Part shown: positions 38,401 through 50,400 of the stretch, in pieces
How positions within the stretch are numbered: the first letter of the stretch is position 1
Layout: every line of letters starts with the position of its first letter
Origin: Sialis fuliginosa
Taxonomy: Eukaryota; Arthropoda; Insecta; Megaloptera; Sialidae
Length of the DNA stretch: 64,000 nucleotides
Direction: 5' to 3'
Assembly: GCA_961205875.1 (NCBI GenBank)
Contig: OY540813.1
Location: 22,973,001-23,037,000, forward strand
Position numbers and translations under genes: made by a program
The notes under the pieces: model-generated
Seen by the model: only the letters and a program-made list of their open reading frames with translations
Told to the model about the DNA's origin: nothing
Database searches by the model: none

Positions 38401-41400
38401 CTTATACAATATTATGGTTGAACATTTTCTGCGGACACCCCTTGTTACTATTATAATATTATTTTACAGCTGATGATGCACTTCTTCTGTATTTCTATGG
38501 ACCAGTGGCTGCAATTATAATCTGCAATTTGATCCTGTTTATTATAACTGCAATTAAAATAATCCGCATTAAAAGAGAAACGGCTATGTTGCAGAGAGGC
38601 GACAGTCAAAGGCACGACCGTTATGAAAATGATAAACAAAGGTATACATTTCAAATTTTTCTCTCCTGAAAAATCACATTTTTGCATTTATCATGTCATA
38701 ACCTTTCACCATTTATATAAATCTATAGCAATAATAAATCGTAAATAAACGTTTGATTTTCGGATCGAATATGTTTTTTCCTAAGAGATACTCATTATAA
38801 GAGTTCTGACAGCTCGAATCGATTTCTGGTTGATTGTAGAAACCAAGTCTCACTCACAGCTGTATTTTCTGATTTTATCAATTAATCAATATTAAATATA
38901 ATTTATATGTTACATTCGGGAGTTATTTTAGTGTGTAGTGTAGACCAAAAAAAAGGTCACTATAATTTGTAAGAGAGAAATATACAAAGTGTAAAGCAAA
39001 AAGGCAAAAAAAAAGATAATTACAATTGAACAATTTTCTTAAATTAACCCCTGGTTAAATTATGTTCAATTATTATTTTATTATTTTATGTTTGCTAAAA
39101 AAAATACATAAATGAATTTTTGAATAAATCGCATAACGTGCCGCTGCCAGTTTGGCTAAAAATGACATCTTAACTCTAACTGGAGTATCTTCAGTTTTTC
39201 CTTTTTTATACCTAACTGATTACTGACTAACCTTTTGAAACCCAATCCGTATCTAGAATCGTATCTAAAAATGTGACCTATTATTAAAATTATAAAAAAT
39301 GGATATACTTAGTCGCTTCGACTTCTGAAATCATCTTTCAGGTTAATAAACTTGATGTATGTTTCTATTTATAAAAAATATTCATATTTATTACTACGAC
39401 AAATAGCTGTTAGGTTAACGACACACATAGCTAGGAAATTTAAAACTATTCTGTCAAATATGTCTCTAGAGGGCTGTTTATCAACACCGTATCGTCAGAT
39501 GTTAGATATACACATACACACCTATTTGAATTTAATCAACTTATGTATTCCATTTACATAATAATATACATACATAAGCTGTCAACTTCTGTGTAGGCAT
39601 AAATACAATTGTTTTTGCTATTTTTGGTATTCTTTTAACGAATAATAAAAAAATGTACACCTGACTTGATTTAATACTAGCTTGAACGTAAATTGGGAAA
39701 TTATGTAAATTTTCTTATTTTAGGTTTATTAAATTAATATCAATAGAGTTGGCGCGCCTTGCTCTTTGAAATCATAATTTCATTATATACATATAGGTAT
39801 CAATAATTTAATATATTATTTAATTTGTATTTTTACAAGTATGTTTTAAAAGCATTTCATTACAGTTATATGTTTATTATTGACGAATTTAAAAATGATT
39901 TGACAATCGAGAATCTTATAATATTTTTTCTTACTGGTTGCGTGAAATTCAAAATCAGTGAATGCCCGCTCGACTGGCTGTTCTAACAACGTAGGAACCA
40001 TACGATTTTTTAACCGACTGTTATTATTTTAGATTCAACTTGTACCTGAAGCTGTTCATTGTGATGGGGGTCAACTGGGTGGCGGAGGTGTTGTCGTTCT
40101 TCGCGGAAGGTCCAGAGTGGATGTGGATTGTCACAGACTTGTTCAACACTCTGCAAGGCGTCCTCATATTTATAATATTCGTTTGCAAAAGACATATCTG
40201 GAAACTGTTGAAGAAACGGTACGTTTTATATTTGTATACTTTTATTATTTATACAAAAATCAGGCATTGTATTTTTTTACCCTTCGTAAGTAGCAGAATT
40301 TTGTAGACTCTATAAAACATTTTTATTTAAATCAGAAGTTATTGACAAATAACTTTTTGAATGTATGTATAATTATCGCTTAACATTACAACATTTATTT
40401 ATAACATTTTCTTAACCGTTAACCTCATTCTACTATTTTGACAGCCATCCTACGTCTAGCAATCTGAGAAGTCGGCATGAATTGTCGAAAGTTTAAGACG
40501 ATTAAATGTAATTAAACTATCAATTACGATATTTTTAATTAAAAGTTAGATTTCTAGGTTGTAATTTATTTGATTTTCATTAAATAAAAGTGAATTAATA
40601 AGTTACTTAAGAACAATTGGATTTAAAGTATTACTGCTATTGATTTTAAATTTAATTATAATTGGTTTTAAATTTTGTTTGAAAAAAAGTAAATGTGGTG
40701 AGTGCAGATTATTTTCTTATTTTCATTATTATACATTATACATAGTTGTAAAAACACGATCACTCAGGCTGGTAGAATGAGATTAACGGTTAATACGCAC
40801 CGTTTCAATAATATAATATATAATAAACATCCGTTTCCGGTTGTATGATATTTTTCAAAAATAGAAATATATTGGTCCTAAAAATAAATAATAAATAAAA
40901 AAGTTAAATTGAATCAAAGAAGGTGAAAAAATATATAATTCCATCAAAATTTCAGATTTGAAAAATATATTTATGGCCGTATAAAAAAGTGAAAAAATTA
41001 TCAAATTATCAAAATAGGATTTATGTTGTTTACTCTTTTATTTTTATCTCAGTTCCCACATATGTAATTTTCTGCAGTCTAAAAGCAGCCTCGTATATCG
41101 AAAATAATTTAATTAAACTTGATAAACAATACATTTAGTAGATATGTCTAATGGATCCTGATTAAAAACATTTAAAGAATATAAGAGTAATTATTTTCGT
41201 TTACACATGTGTTACCAGACGTAAAGTGTAACTTATATGTATGTTTGTAAATACCATTCATAAATTCCGATTCTATTTGGCCAATAACAAGATGGTGTGA
41301 AGATTAGTGAGCATATTTAGCTTAACACTTTAATAACTGGTCATAATAAAGTTATGTAATAAATATCTTGTATACCAGTGACTCCCAAACGAAGTGTTAC

Positions 41401-44400
41401 GAATTTAAAGTTTGATTATTCATTATAAAAAAAAATAAGGACTCCGAGATATTAAATCCTTTTTTCGATGTGTGTAGCAGTATAGTATATTATAATATAT
41501 TTATTGTTAAAAGTGATTTCTTTGTGATATGAATTATAGACAGTTAGAAATTTTCTTAACAATCAGAACAAAAACAAAAAAGATGTACTTTCAATTAATT
41601 ATGATCTCTTTCGTGTAGAAAAATCTTTTTAGATACTATCACATAATATATACCCCTTTGAAAGTGCTTGCTATAGCTAGCAAATTTGTTAGCTCCTTTA
41701 TATCATAATACCGGATATAACACTTTAATAACTAGTCATAAAAATGTTATGTAATAAATACTAGTGATCTTCTATATCAGTGACACTCAAACGAAATGTC
41801 ACGAATTTTTAATTTTGACTATTCTTTATGAAAAAAAAATCAAATTTAAAGACTCCGAGGTTTTAAATCCATTATAAAAAAATCAACTATTTGATGTATG
41901 TATAGAGTAATAGTAAATTAACATACCTATTTATTGTTAAAAATGATTTATTTGTGATATAGATTATAGACAGTTAGAAATTTTCTTAACAGTCAGTACA
42001 AAATTCATAAAGATTTATATGCAATTAATTATAATCTCTTTCGTATATAAAAATCTTTTTAAAGAAGTTGGCTACCGAGACAAAAATGGTTCCATCAAGC
42101 TAAGAAGTGTGGCAACGTCGCATGGCTTCGACACGTAAGATTGATGTTTGTGCATGGCATGAATATAACTCCATACATAATGCCGTGTTCAGACCGAAAA
42201 AACAAAACAGCAACATCGTGTCTTTTTGACAAAAGTGCAATAAAGCCTATGCATTTTTAAATACGATGTGTTTTCAAACACCGTGTTGCTGTTTTGTTTT
42301 CTTTGGTGTGAACACCGCATAACAATACTACACTAACCAAGCGTTGTTGCCACGATTTCAGTGCTAACCAAATATGTTACAAAAATATTTTGAAACCCAT
42401 ATCATAGTCCAGGCTGTCGAGGCTAAAACAGATTATTTTTGGGTACAGTTTTAATACTTACAGGATATGTTAAAAAAGTGGTGTAGAATAATACCCTTAG
42501 TTTGCTCCGATTTTGGTTGCCCGCAACAGGGGTTAACCATGGTTCAATTGCAAAATTCTTAAGATTTTCTGATTTTTGCTAAATAGTGGTCTAAATAAGT
42601 ATCATACAAAAAAAAGTTATTCGCTACAAAATTCTCTACAACCTCCATTTTGAAAAAAATTAAAAAATTCATTTGTTTATTCGCTACGCTGATTAAAATG
42701 GCTAAAAATACACTTTTTTATGCTGTTTTTTTTTTTATTTCTGTGTTTTCATTATAACCCTACACTGCTTGTCACAATTAGTGGGACACTTTTTCAATGT
42801 AACACAGTTTTGGTAAAAATTGTCTTATTAATATGAAAATTCATACAAATCATAAGTATGGTGTTGTTTCAAAGCCCAAATAGTAAAAACTTTGTGCGTG
42901 CATCGATAGCGGGTGTACAACCTTTGGAGGGGTGAAAAATGGAAAGGGACAATTTCAAGTATTGAAAAAAAAGTTTAAAAACTGTTTATTCCAAGATAAT
43001 GATAAAATTCACATTAATTTTTATACGTAGAACTTATTTGAACCCTAAAGGTATAAACTATTTTTTAAAATAAATATTTAATTCTATTTACCACCTGTTA
43101 TCATCCCCTAAATTTAGGTTATTAGAAATATAGGAAAAAATGAAAGAAATTTTAAAAATCTTCAAGGGTTGTTAGAAATAATCACAATAAATATAAATTT
43201 ACAATTTCAATAAAATCCAGTACTTTTCAACCACTTTTCTACCCTTTAATATTCAACCCCCTGTGTATGACAATTCATTCGAACAACGTAGGTAAAGATA
43301 CATTTTCGAAATGTACAAAATAATGTATAAAAATTAATTTCCATAGATACCTATATTTATGTCCAAGAAGTTAGCAGAGCAAAGTCAGCAAAACAAAATT
43401 TCACTTGACTAATAATTAAATGCTAATTAAATGCTAATTAAATGCGCAAAAAGAAAATTTAATGCTCTTTTAGAAAAAAAAATATTGCATGTTTTGCTAG
43501 CTTCAGATGAACTCAGCAGAACAAAGAATCGAAAAACAGTTAAAATCGTATGTAACTACACGAGACGTTTCAGAAAATTAAATGCTAATTAAATGCGCAA
43601 AAAGAAAATTTAATGCTTTTTTAGAAAAAAAAATATTGCATGTTTTGCTAGCTTCAGATGAACTAAGCAGAACAAAGTGTCGAATAACAGTTAAAGTCGT
43701 ATGTAACTACAGGAAATGCTTCAGAAAATTAAATGCTAATTAAATGCGCAAAAAGAAAATGTAATGCTCTTTTAAAAAAAAAATATTGCAACTTTTGCTG
43801 GTTTCAGATAAACTCAGCAGAACAAAGAATCGAAAAACAGTTAAAATCGTATGTAACTACACGAGATGCTTCAGAAAATTAAATGCGCAAAAATAAAATT
43901 TAATGCTCTTTTAGAAAAAAAAATATTGCATGTTTTGCTAGCTTCAGATGAACTCAGCAGAACAAAGAATCGAAAAACAGTTAAAATCGTATGTAACTAC
44001 ACGAAATGCTTCAGAAAATTAAATGCTAATTAAATGCGCAAAAAGAATTTTTAATGCTCTTTTAAAAAAAAAATATTGCATGTTTTGCTGGTTTCAGATG
44101 AACTCAGCACAACAAAGTATCGAAAAACAGTTTAAATCGTATGTAACTACACGAGATGCTTCAGAAAATTAAATGCTAATTAAATGCGCAAAAATAAAAT
44201 TTAATGCTCTTTTAAAAAAAAAATATTGCATGTTTTGCTGGTTTCAGATGAACTCAGCACAACAAAGTATCGAAAAACAGTTAAAATCGTATGTAACTAC
44301 ACGAGATGCTTCAGAAAATTAAATGCTAATTAAATGCGCAAAAAGAAAATTTAATGCTCTTTTAGAAAAAAAAAATATTTCATGTTTTGCTAGTTTCAGA

Positions 44401-47400
44401 TGAACTAAGCAGAACAAAGTGTCGAATAACAGTTAAAGTCGTATGTAACTACACGAAATTCTTCAAAAAAATTAAATGCTAATTAAATGCTCATAGTGAT
44501 ACAGTTGAAATATATGAAATTTGATAATCGGTTTATTATTAATAAGTATTATCTATTTCCAGTATCAAACAATAATAATTTTTACCAGGAGTGTATGGGG
44601 CCAGTGGGTCCGTCGATTTTTTTCAAATATTTTTTTGTTCTTTAATTATTTCCCGAGTAGGGTTCTTGTAAAGATTATTTGTCAAAAAATACACAGAAAT
44701 ATACTTTTTTCATTTTGGTGTTTTGAAAAAAATTAAGTTCAGAGTTTTGATACGCCCTGTACAAAGAATACAATTTTGTTAATGTTTGATGTAATATCGC
44801 AATAATAGAGCATATGCCAAAATTATTTTTAGCAGAAAACAAAATTTTTTTGTTGTAATTACAAGATGTTGAAAATAACACAATTTTCTTACAAAAATGG
44901 TCATAATTTATAAACCACTCAATATAATCCCACACATGCTAATCAAAGTATCCAAAAAATAAATACCTTTAGATTATAAATTAAAAAAATATACTTTGTA
45001 TTTAAAAAAATATTACTTTGGTCTGTAACACACTCATGGGACACCCTATATAAATGTAACTATTTAAAAAATGTGCTGCTTGTCTATCCTGACAACTTTT
45101 GTATTTAAAGTTTTCTTCCACTTATTATAATAAATGAAATATTGAACTTTGACAAAATAAGGCAAATAGCGTCCTATTAAAACATATATATAAAGACCTT
45201 GATAAACAACGATAGATGCATGTTAACTGTCAAATCTGAATTCAACAACAGTTTTTTAGAAGAGCATTAAATTTTCTTTTTGCGCATTTAATTAGCATTT
45301 AATTTTCTGAAGCATTTCGTGTAGTTACATACGACTTTTACTGTTATTCCACACATTGTTCTGCTGAGTTCATCTGAAGCTAGCAAAACATGCAATATTT
45401 TTTTTTCTAAAAGAGCATTAAATTTTATTTTTGCGCATTTAATTAGCATTTAATTTTCTGAAGCATCTCGTGTAGTTACATACGACTTTTACTGTTATTC
45501 CACACATTGTTCTGCTGAGTTCATCTGAAGCTAGCAAAACATGCAATATTTTTTTTTCTAAAAGAGCATTAAATTTTATTTTTGCGCATTTAATTAGCAT
45601 TTAATTATCTGAAGCATCTCGTGTAGTAACATACGATTTTAACTGTTTTTCAATTCTTTGTTCTGCTGAGTTCATCTGAAACCAGCAAAACATGCAATAT
45701 TTTTTTTTCTAAAAGAGCATTAAATTTTCTTTTTGCGCATTTAATTGGCATTTAATTTTCTGAAGCATTTCGTGTAGTTACATACGATTTTAACTGTTAT
45801 TCGACACTTTGTTCTGCTGAGTTCATCTGAAGCTAGCAAAACATGCAATATTTTTTTTTCTAAAAGAGCATTAAATTTTCTTTTTGCGCATTTAATTAGC
45901 ATTTAATTTTCTGAAGCATCTCGTGTAGTTACATACGACTTTTACTGTTATTCCACACATTGTTCTGCTTAGTTCATCTGAAGCTAGCAAAACATGCAAT
46001 ATTTTTTTTTCTAAAAGAGCATTAAATTTTCTTTTTGCGCATTTAATTAGCATTTAATTTTCTGAAGCATTTCCTGTAGTTACATACGACTTTAACTGTT
46101 ATTCGACACTTTGTTCTGCTTAGTTCATCTGAAGCTAGCAAAACATGCAATATTTTTTTTTCTAAAAGAGCATTAAATTTTCTTTTTGCGCATTTAATTA
46201 GCATTTAATTTTCTGAAGCATCTCGTGTAGTTACATACGATTTTAACTGTTTTTCGATTCTTTGTTCTGCTGAGTTCATCTGAAGCTAGCAAAACATGCA
46301 ATATTTTTTTTTGTAAAATAGCATTAAATTTTCTTTTTGCGCATTTAATTAGCATTTAATTTTCTGAAGCGTCTCGTGTATTTACATACGATTTTAACTG
46401 TTATTCGACACTTTGTTCTGCTGAGTTCATCTGAAGCTAGCAAAACATGCAATATTTTTTTTTCTAAAAGAGCATTAAATTTTCTTTTTACGCATTTAAT
46501 TAGCATTTAATTTTCTAAAGCGTCTCGTGTAGTTACATACGATTTTAACTGTTATTCGACACTTTGTTCTGCTGAGTTCATCTGAAGCTAGCAAAACATG
46601 CAATATTTTTTTTTCTAAAAGAGCATTAAATTTTCTTTTTGTGCATTTAATTAGCATTTAATTAGCACTAAATTTTTAGTCAAGTGAATTTTTGTTTTGC
46701 TGACTTTGCTCTGCTAACTTCATGGACATCCTATATTTTCAATATTAATTGAAATAAAATTTATTTTATTTTTAAGAAATAAGAATTTAAGGGTAGTTCC
46801 TGATAGTGTATTGTTTTAATTTTAACGGTGTAGAAAGATCAAATGTCGGCCTTTTATATTACGAAAGGATGACAAAAAAATTCCACTGAATTTTTAGATA
46901 CGATGTTTTAAAAAAAGTGTATATTTTTTTAATTTAGGGTAGTTACATCCGTAGGGGTGAATTGTGGTGCACAAAATTTTCACAAAAATCTTCAAATAAG
47001 AGCATTAATTGATTTCTTGTAAAATCACACTTAAATTTAATATTCTACCCTACTATTTGGGGCGGTTTAGTATTTAAGGGTTGATGCCTACCCTTATAAT
47101 TTATTTGTGTTTTTTAACATACAGTACTGTTGTATATACAGTTTACTACCTATTTTGTACATTTCAAAAATGTATCTTTACCTACGTTGTTCGAATGAAT
47201 TGTAATACACAGGGGGTTGAATATTAAAGGGTAGAAAAGTGGTTGAAAAGTACTGGATTTTATTGAAATTGTAAATTTATATTTATTGTGATTATTTCTA
47301 ACAACCCTTGAAGATTTTTAAAATTTCTTTCATTTTTTCCTATATTTCTAATAACCTAAATTTAGGGGATGATAACAGGTGGTAAATAGAATTAAATATT

Positions 47401-50400
47401 GATTTTAAAAAATAGTTTATACCTTTAGGGTTCAAATAAGTTCTACGTATAAAAATTAATGTGAATTTTATCATTATCTTGGAATAAACAGTTTTTAAAC
47501 TTTTTTTTCAATACTTGAAATTATCCCTTTCCATTTTTCACCCCTCCAAAGGTTGTACACCCGCTATCGATGCACGCACAAAGTTTTTACTATTTGGGCT
47601 TTGAAACAACACCATACTTATGATTTGTATGAATTTTCATATTAATAAGACAATTTTTACCAAAACTGTGTTACATTGAAAAAGTGTCCCACTAATTGTG
47701 ACAAGCAGTGTATTATAAAAAAAACCCACCCCTCTTGGTCTGCTACTTAGAGACCCCTTTATCTACTTTTATTATATATGAAATGAAATTAGATCTTAAT
47801 GTGTGAATTCGATTTCTTATAGAAGATATCATAAATCAACATCGTTTTTTTTTTAACTCCGAGAGAATATTTTATTTTTCACTCAATAAAAAAGTATTAA
47901 TAGATGGTAATAAATTCGACTTGTAGACACTAAAAACTGTCAGCAATAAATACCAAATTTGATTGATATGAAATATATAATAAGCAAAAAATGTTTAATA
48001 ACTGCATTTTTGTTTTTTTTTATTAATTAAACATAAATAATATTAGTGTAATCCTTATTTATTTAAACATTTAACTTTATATTAATACAAATTTAAATCT
48101 TATTGCTACATTTTTTTAATTTTAGATGGTATATCCAAAGGACTGATGTGAGCCAAACTAAACTACTTTTTGGTAATTCTGTAGAATAGTTTGTTATGTG
48201 TAAACTATTAGTAGTTGGCATGTTGTGATTAATATTTCATAATACATAGTGTAGTAATAACAATAGTATGCATTAGAATTTATATTTCAGCACAAATTGC
48301 AAAAATGGTATGAGTAGAGATAGAAGTAGTAAGTACTTAACCATAAATTAAAAAAATTATGTATAGAAGTCAACTGAAAAGTAAACTATTGCTGTAAGGT
48401 AGCGGTCCTCGGTTATTTTTGAATAAAACTCTGTTAACATTCGAAATACATTTTTTCTATTGACGATTATGCCAAAAATATTGAATTCTAAATTCTTCGT
48501 TCATTTTCATGTTATTTTATACATATTTATATATTACAACTCAGATTAATTTTTCTTCAGCTCGCCATACATTTCAAATAAATAATAATAAAAATTATAT
48601 ATGTGGCCTTTTTTCAAAAAATCTAAGGTTTAGTTAAAAAAAAAAAAATAACTAACAAAAAAATTAATGGAATTATCCTATAAAATTGTACAATATTCAA
48701 ACACCTTAACATTGGTTAAAAAGATCACAATTAGGAGTCGTTCAAAATTTGTCTTCAAATTTTAAGATAACTCAATAAAAAAATAAAAGCTTCCAAATGG
48801 CATGTTTCAAATTTAATTTTGTTTTTACACTCGACGCACGTTGCCAAATTTCCAAAAAAAATCGGCGCCGTCTTTATTGGCCTATTACTTTTTAAGTTTT
48901 TAATAAAAATAAAAATTGTCACAATGACTAACTTTATGTATATCATATATCATATCATCATAACGTTATTTATATCTAATTAGGGCTTCACATGAGACGA
49001 GACAAGATTAGGTTTAGGTAAGTTTTGGGATTTATAACTGATAGTCTCGTCTGAGAAAAATGTCATAGTCCAAGAGCTAACGGATTTTTTTGATAAATCA
49101 TTTATATACTTAGGGCTGAAACGTTTTTAAATTATATTTATCGCTTGACCGAACAAGAAATTGGTTCCTTCTTGCAGGCACCAGTGCCGGATTAAAACGT
49201 AGCAGGCGTAGCAAATGCTACGGGCCTCGCATCTCTGGGGGCCCCGCGACTTTGCGGAAAAATATCTCTTATTGGACTTACTACTTACCGTCCAATGATT
49301 GATACGGGCATGCACGTGAATGCATAATGCTCTCTCTCTCTCTCTCTTGCACTCACTTGCAACCATATTTTCATATTCGCATATTATTTTAAATAGATGT
49401 TAACAATAATGCCGTGTTTACACCGAAAAAACAAAACAAAAACATCGTGTCTTTTTGACAAAAGATGCATTTTTAAATATGATGTGTTTTCAAACACCGT
49501 GTTGCTGTTTTGTTTTCTTTGGTCTAAACACGGCATAACAATACGTTATACAACTTTTGCTGCTTTAACAAATTATAGATACCAGCGCCACCGATACCAA
49601 ACTGCCAAATATTCCATTCCTTGTTGAGTTAGGGGTTAAACTCCATTTTAAAAAGTTTTCGCCCTTAGAAAATTATTTATCAAAAATAAACCTTAGATTT
49701 TGTAATACAATTGCTTGCGAATTCTATTTTGTTTTCATAGAAAATCTCAAATTTATAGACTAAAATCATTTTTAATTTAAGCATATGAAAAATAAATCTT
49801 ATTAAATAACTAATTATTTAATTATATATAATATAACTAATTAATTATCTCTTAAAACCGAGACTCTTGATGAGACCTATGTATAAAACTAATACAGTAG
49901 TACCTCGCAATAACGGTACTAAATTGTACTAATATACAGGGTGAGTCATATCAGGTGGAACAAACATGAACAGTTGATCGAGAATAATATTTTAAGCAAA
50001 AAAGTTTATATGTACATTTTTCATGCGTCCGGAAAATCGTGAGGGAGCTACAGATCTCCAAAGATTTTACCAAAATTAGTTTTTATTTAATATCTGGAGA
50101 ACCCATTGTAATACAGTAATGAAATAATAATAATAAAATATTGTATTATAATATATAATTAATAATAATAATATTAGTATTAATATAATACGTGTTATCG
50201 ATTTTCAGTATCAACCAATGATTATTTAGACCAGGGGTATATGGGGCCAGCAGGCCCTTTAATTTTTATTCAATAATTTTATGTTCTTTTTTTTCCCAAG
50301 TTTGGCACTTTTATCGATTACAACTGAAAAAGAAATAGAAATATAAAATTTTTAATTAGTAGTGAGTATCTTGGATGGATATTTAAAAGAGCGCCGTTAT

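Larger units (their letters stand above)
42763..47710. mobile_element. Giant fold-back element with inverted tandem arrays (TA target)
   Basis: The 4,948-bp element is bounded by CACTGCTTGTCACAATTAGT and its exact inverse ending at 47710, flanked by TA (42761-42762 and 47711-47712). Outer arms of about 550 bp (42763-43320 and 47155-47710) are near-perfect inverted copies. Inside lie a direct array of a ~150-bp unit (about 43410-44490) and an inverted array of the same unit (about 45255-46670). The centre (44510-45250) holds another repeat (R5). The right arm has about 400 bp extra (46740-47150). No transposase frame is seen. TA flanks and termini suggest a non-autonomous Tc1/mariner-type element. 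Confidence 0.82.

Noticed and set aside
44521-44935. Central frames of the giant fold-back as a transposase
   Set aside because: They match the non-coding R5 repeat and show no transposase motif.
43410-46670. Regularly spaced repeats resembling a CRISPR array
   Set aside because: Units of about 150 bp are repeated throughout with no unique spacers, in mirrored arrays inside a TA-flanked transposon of a eukaryotic genome.
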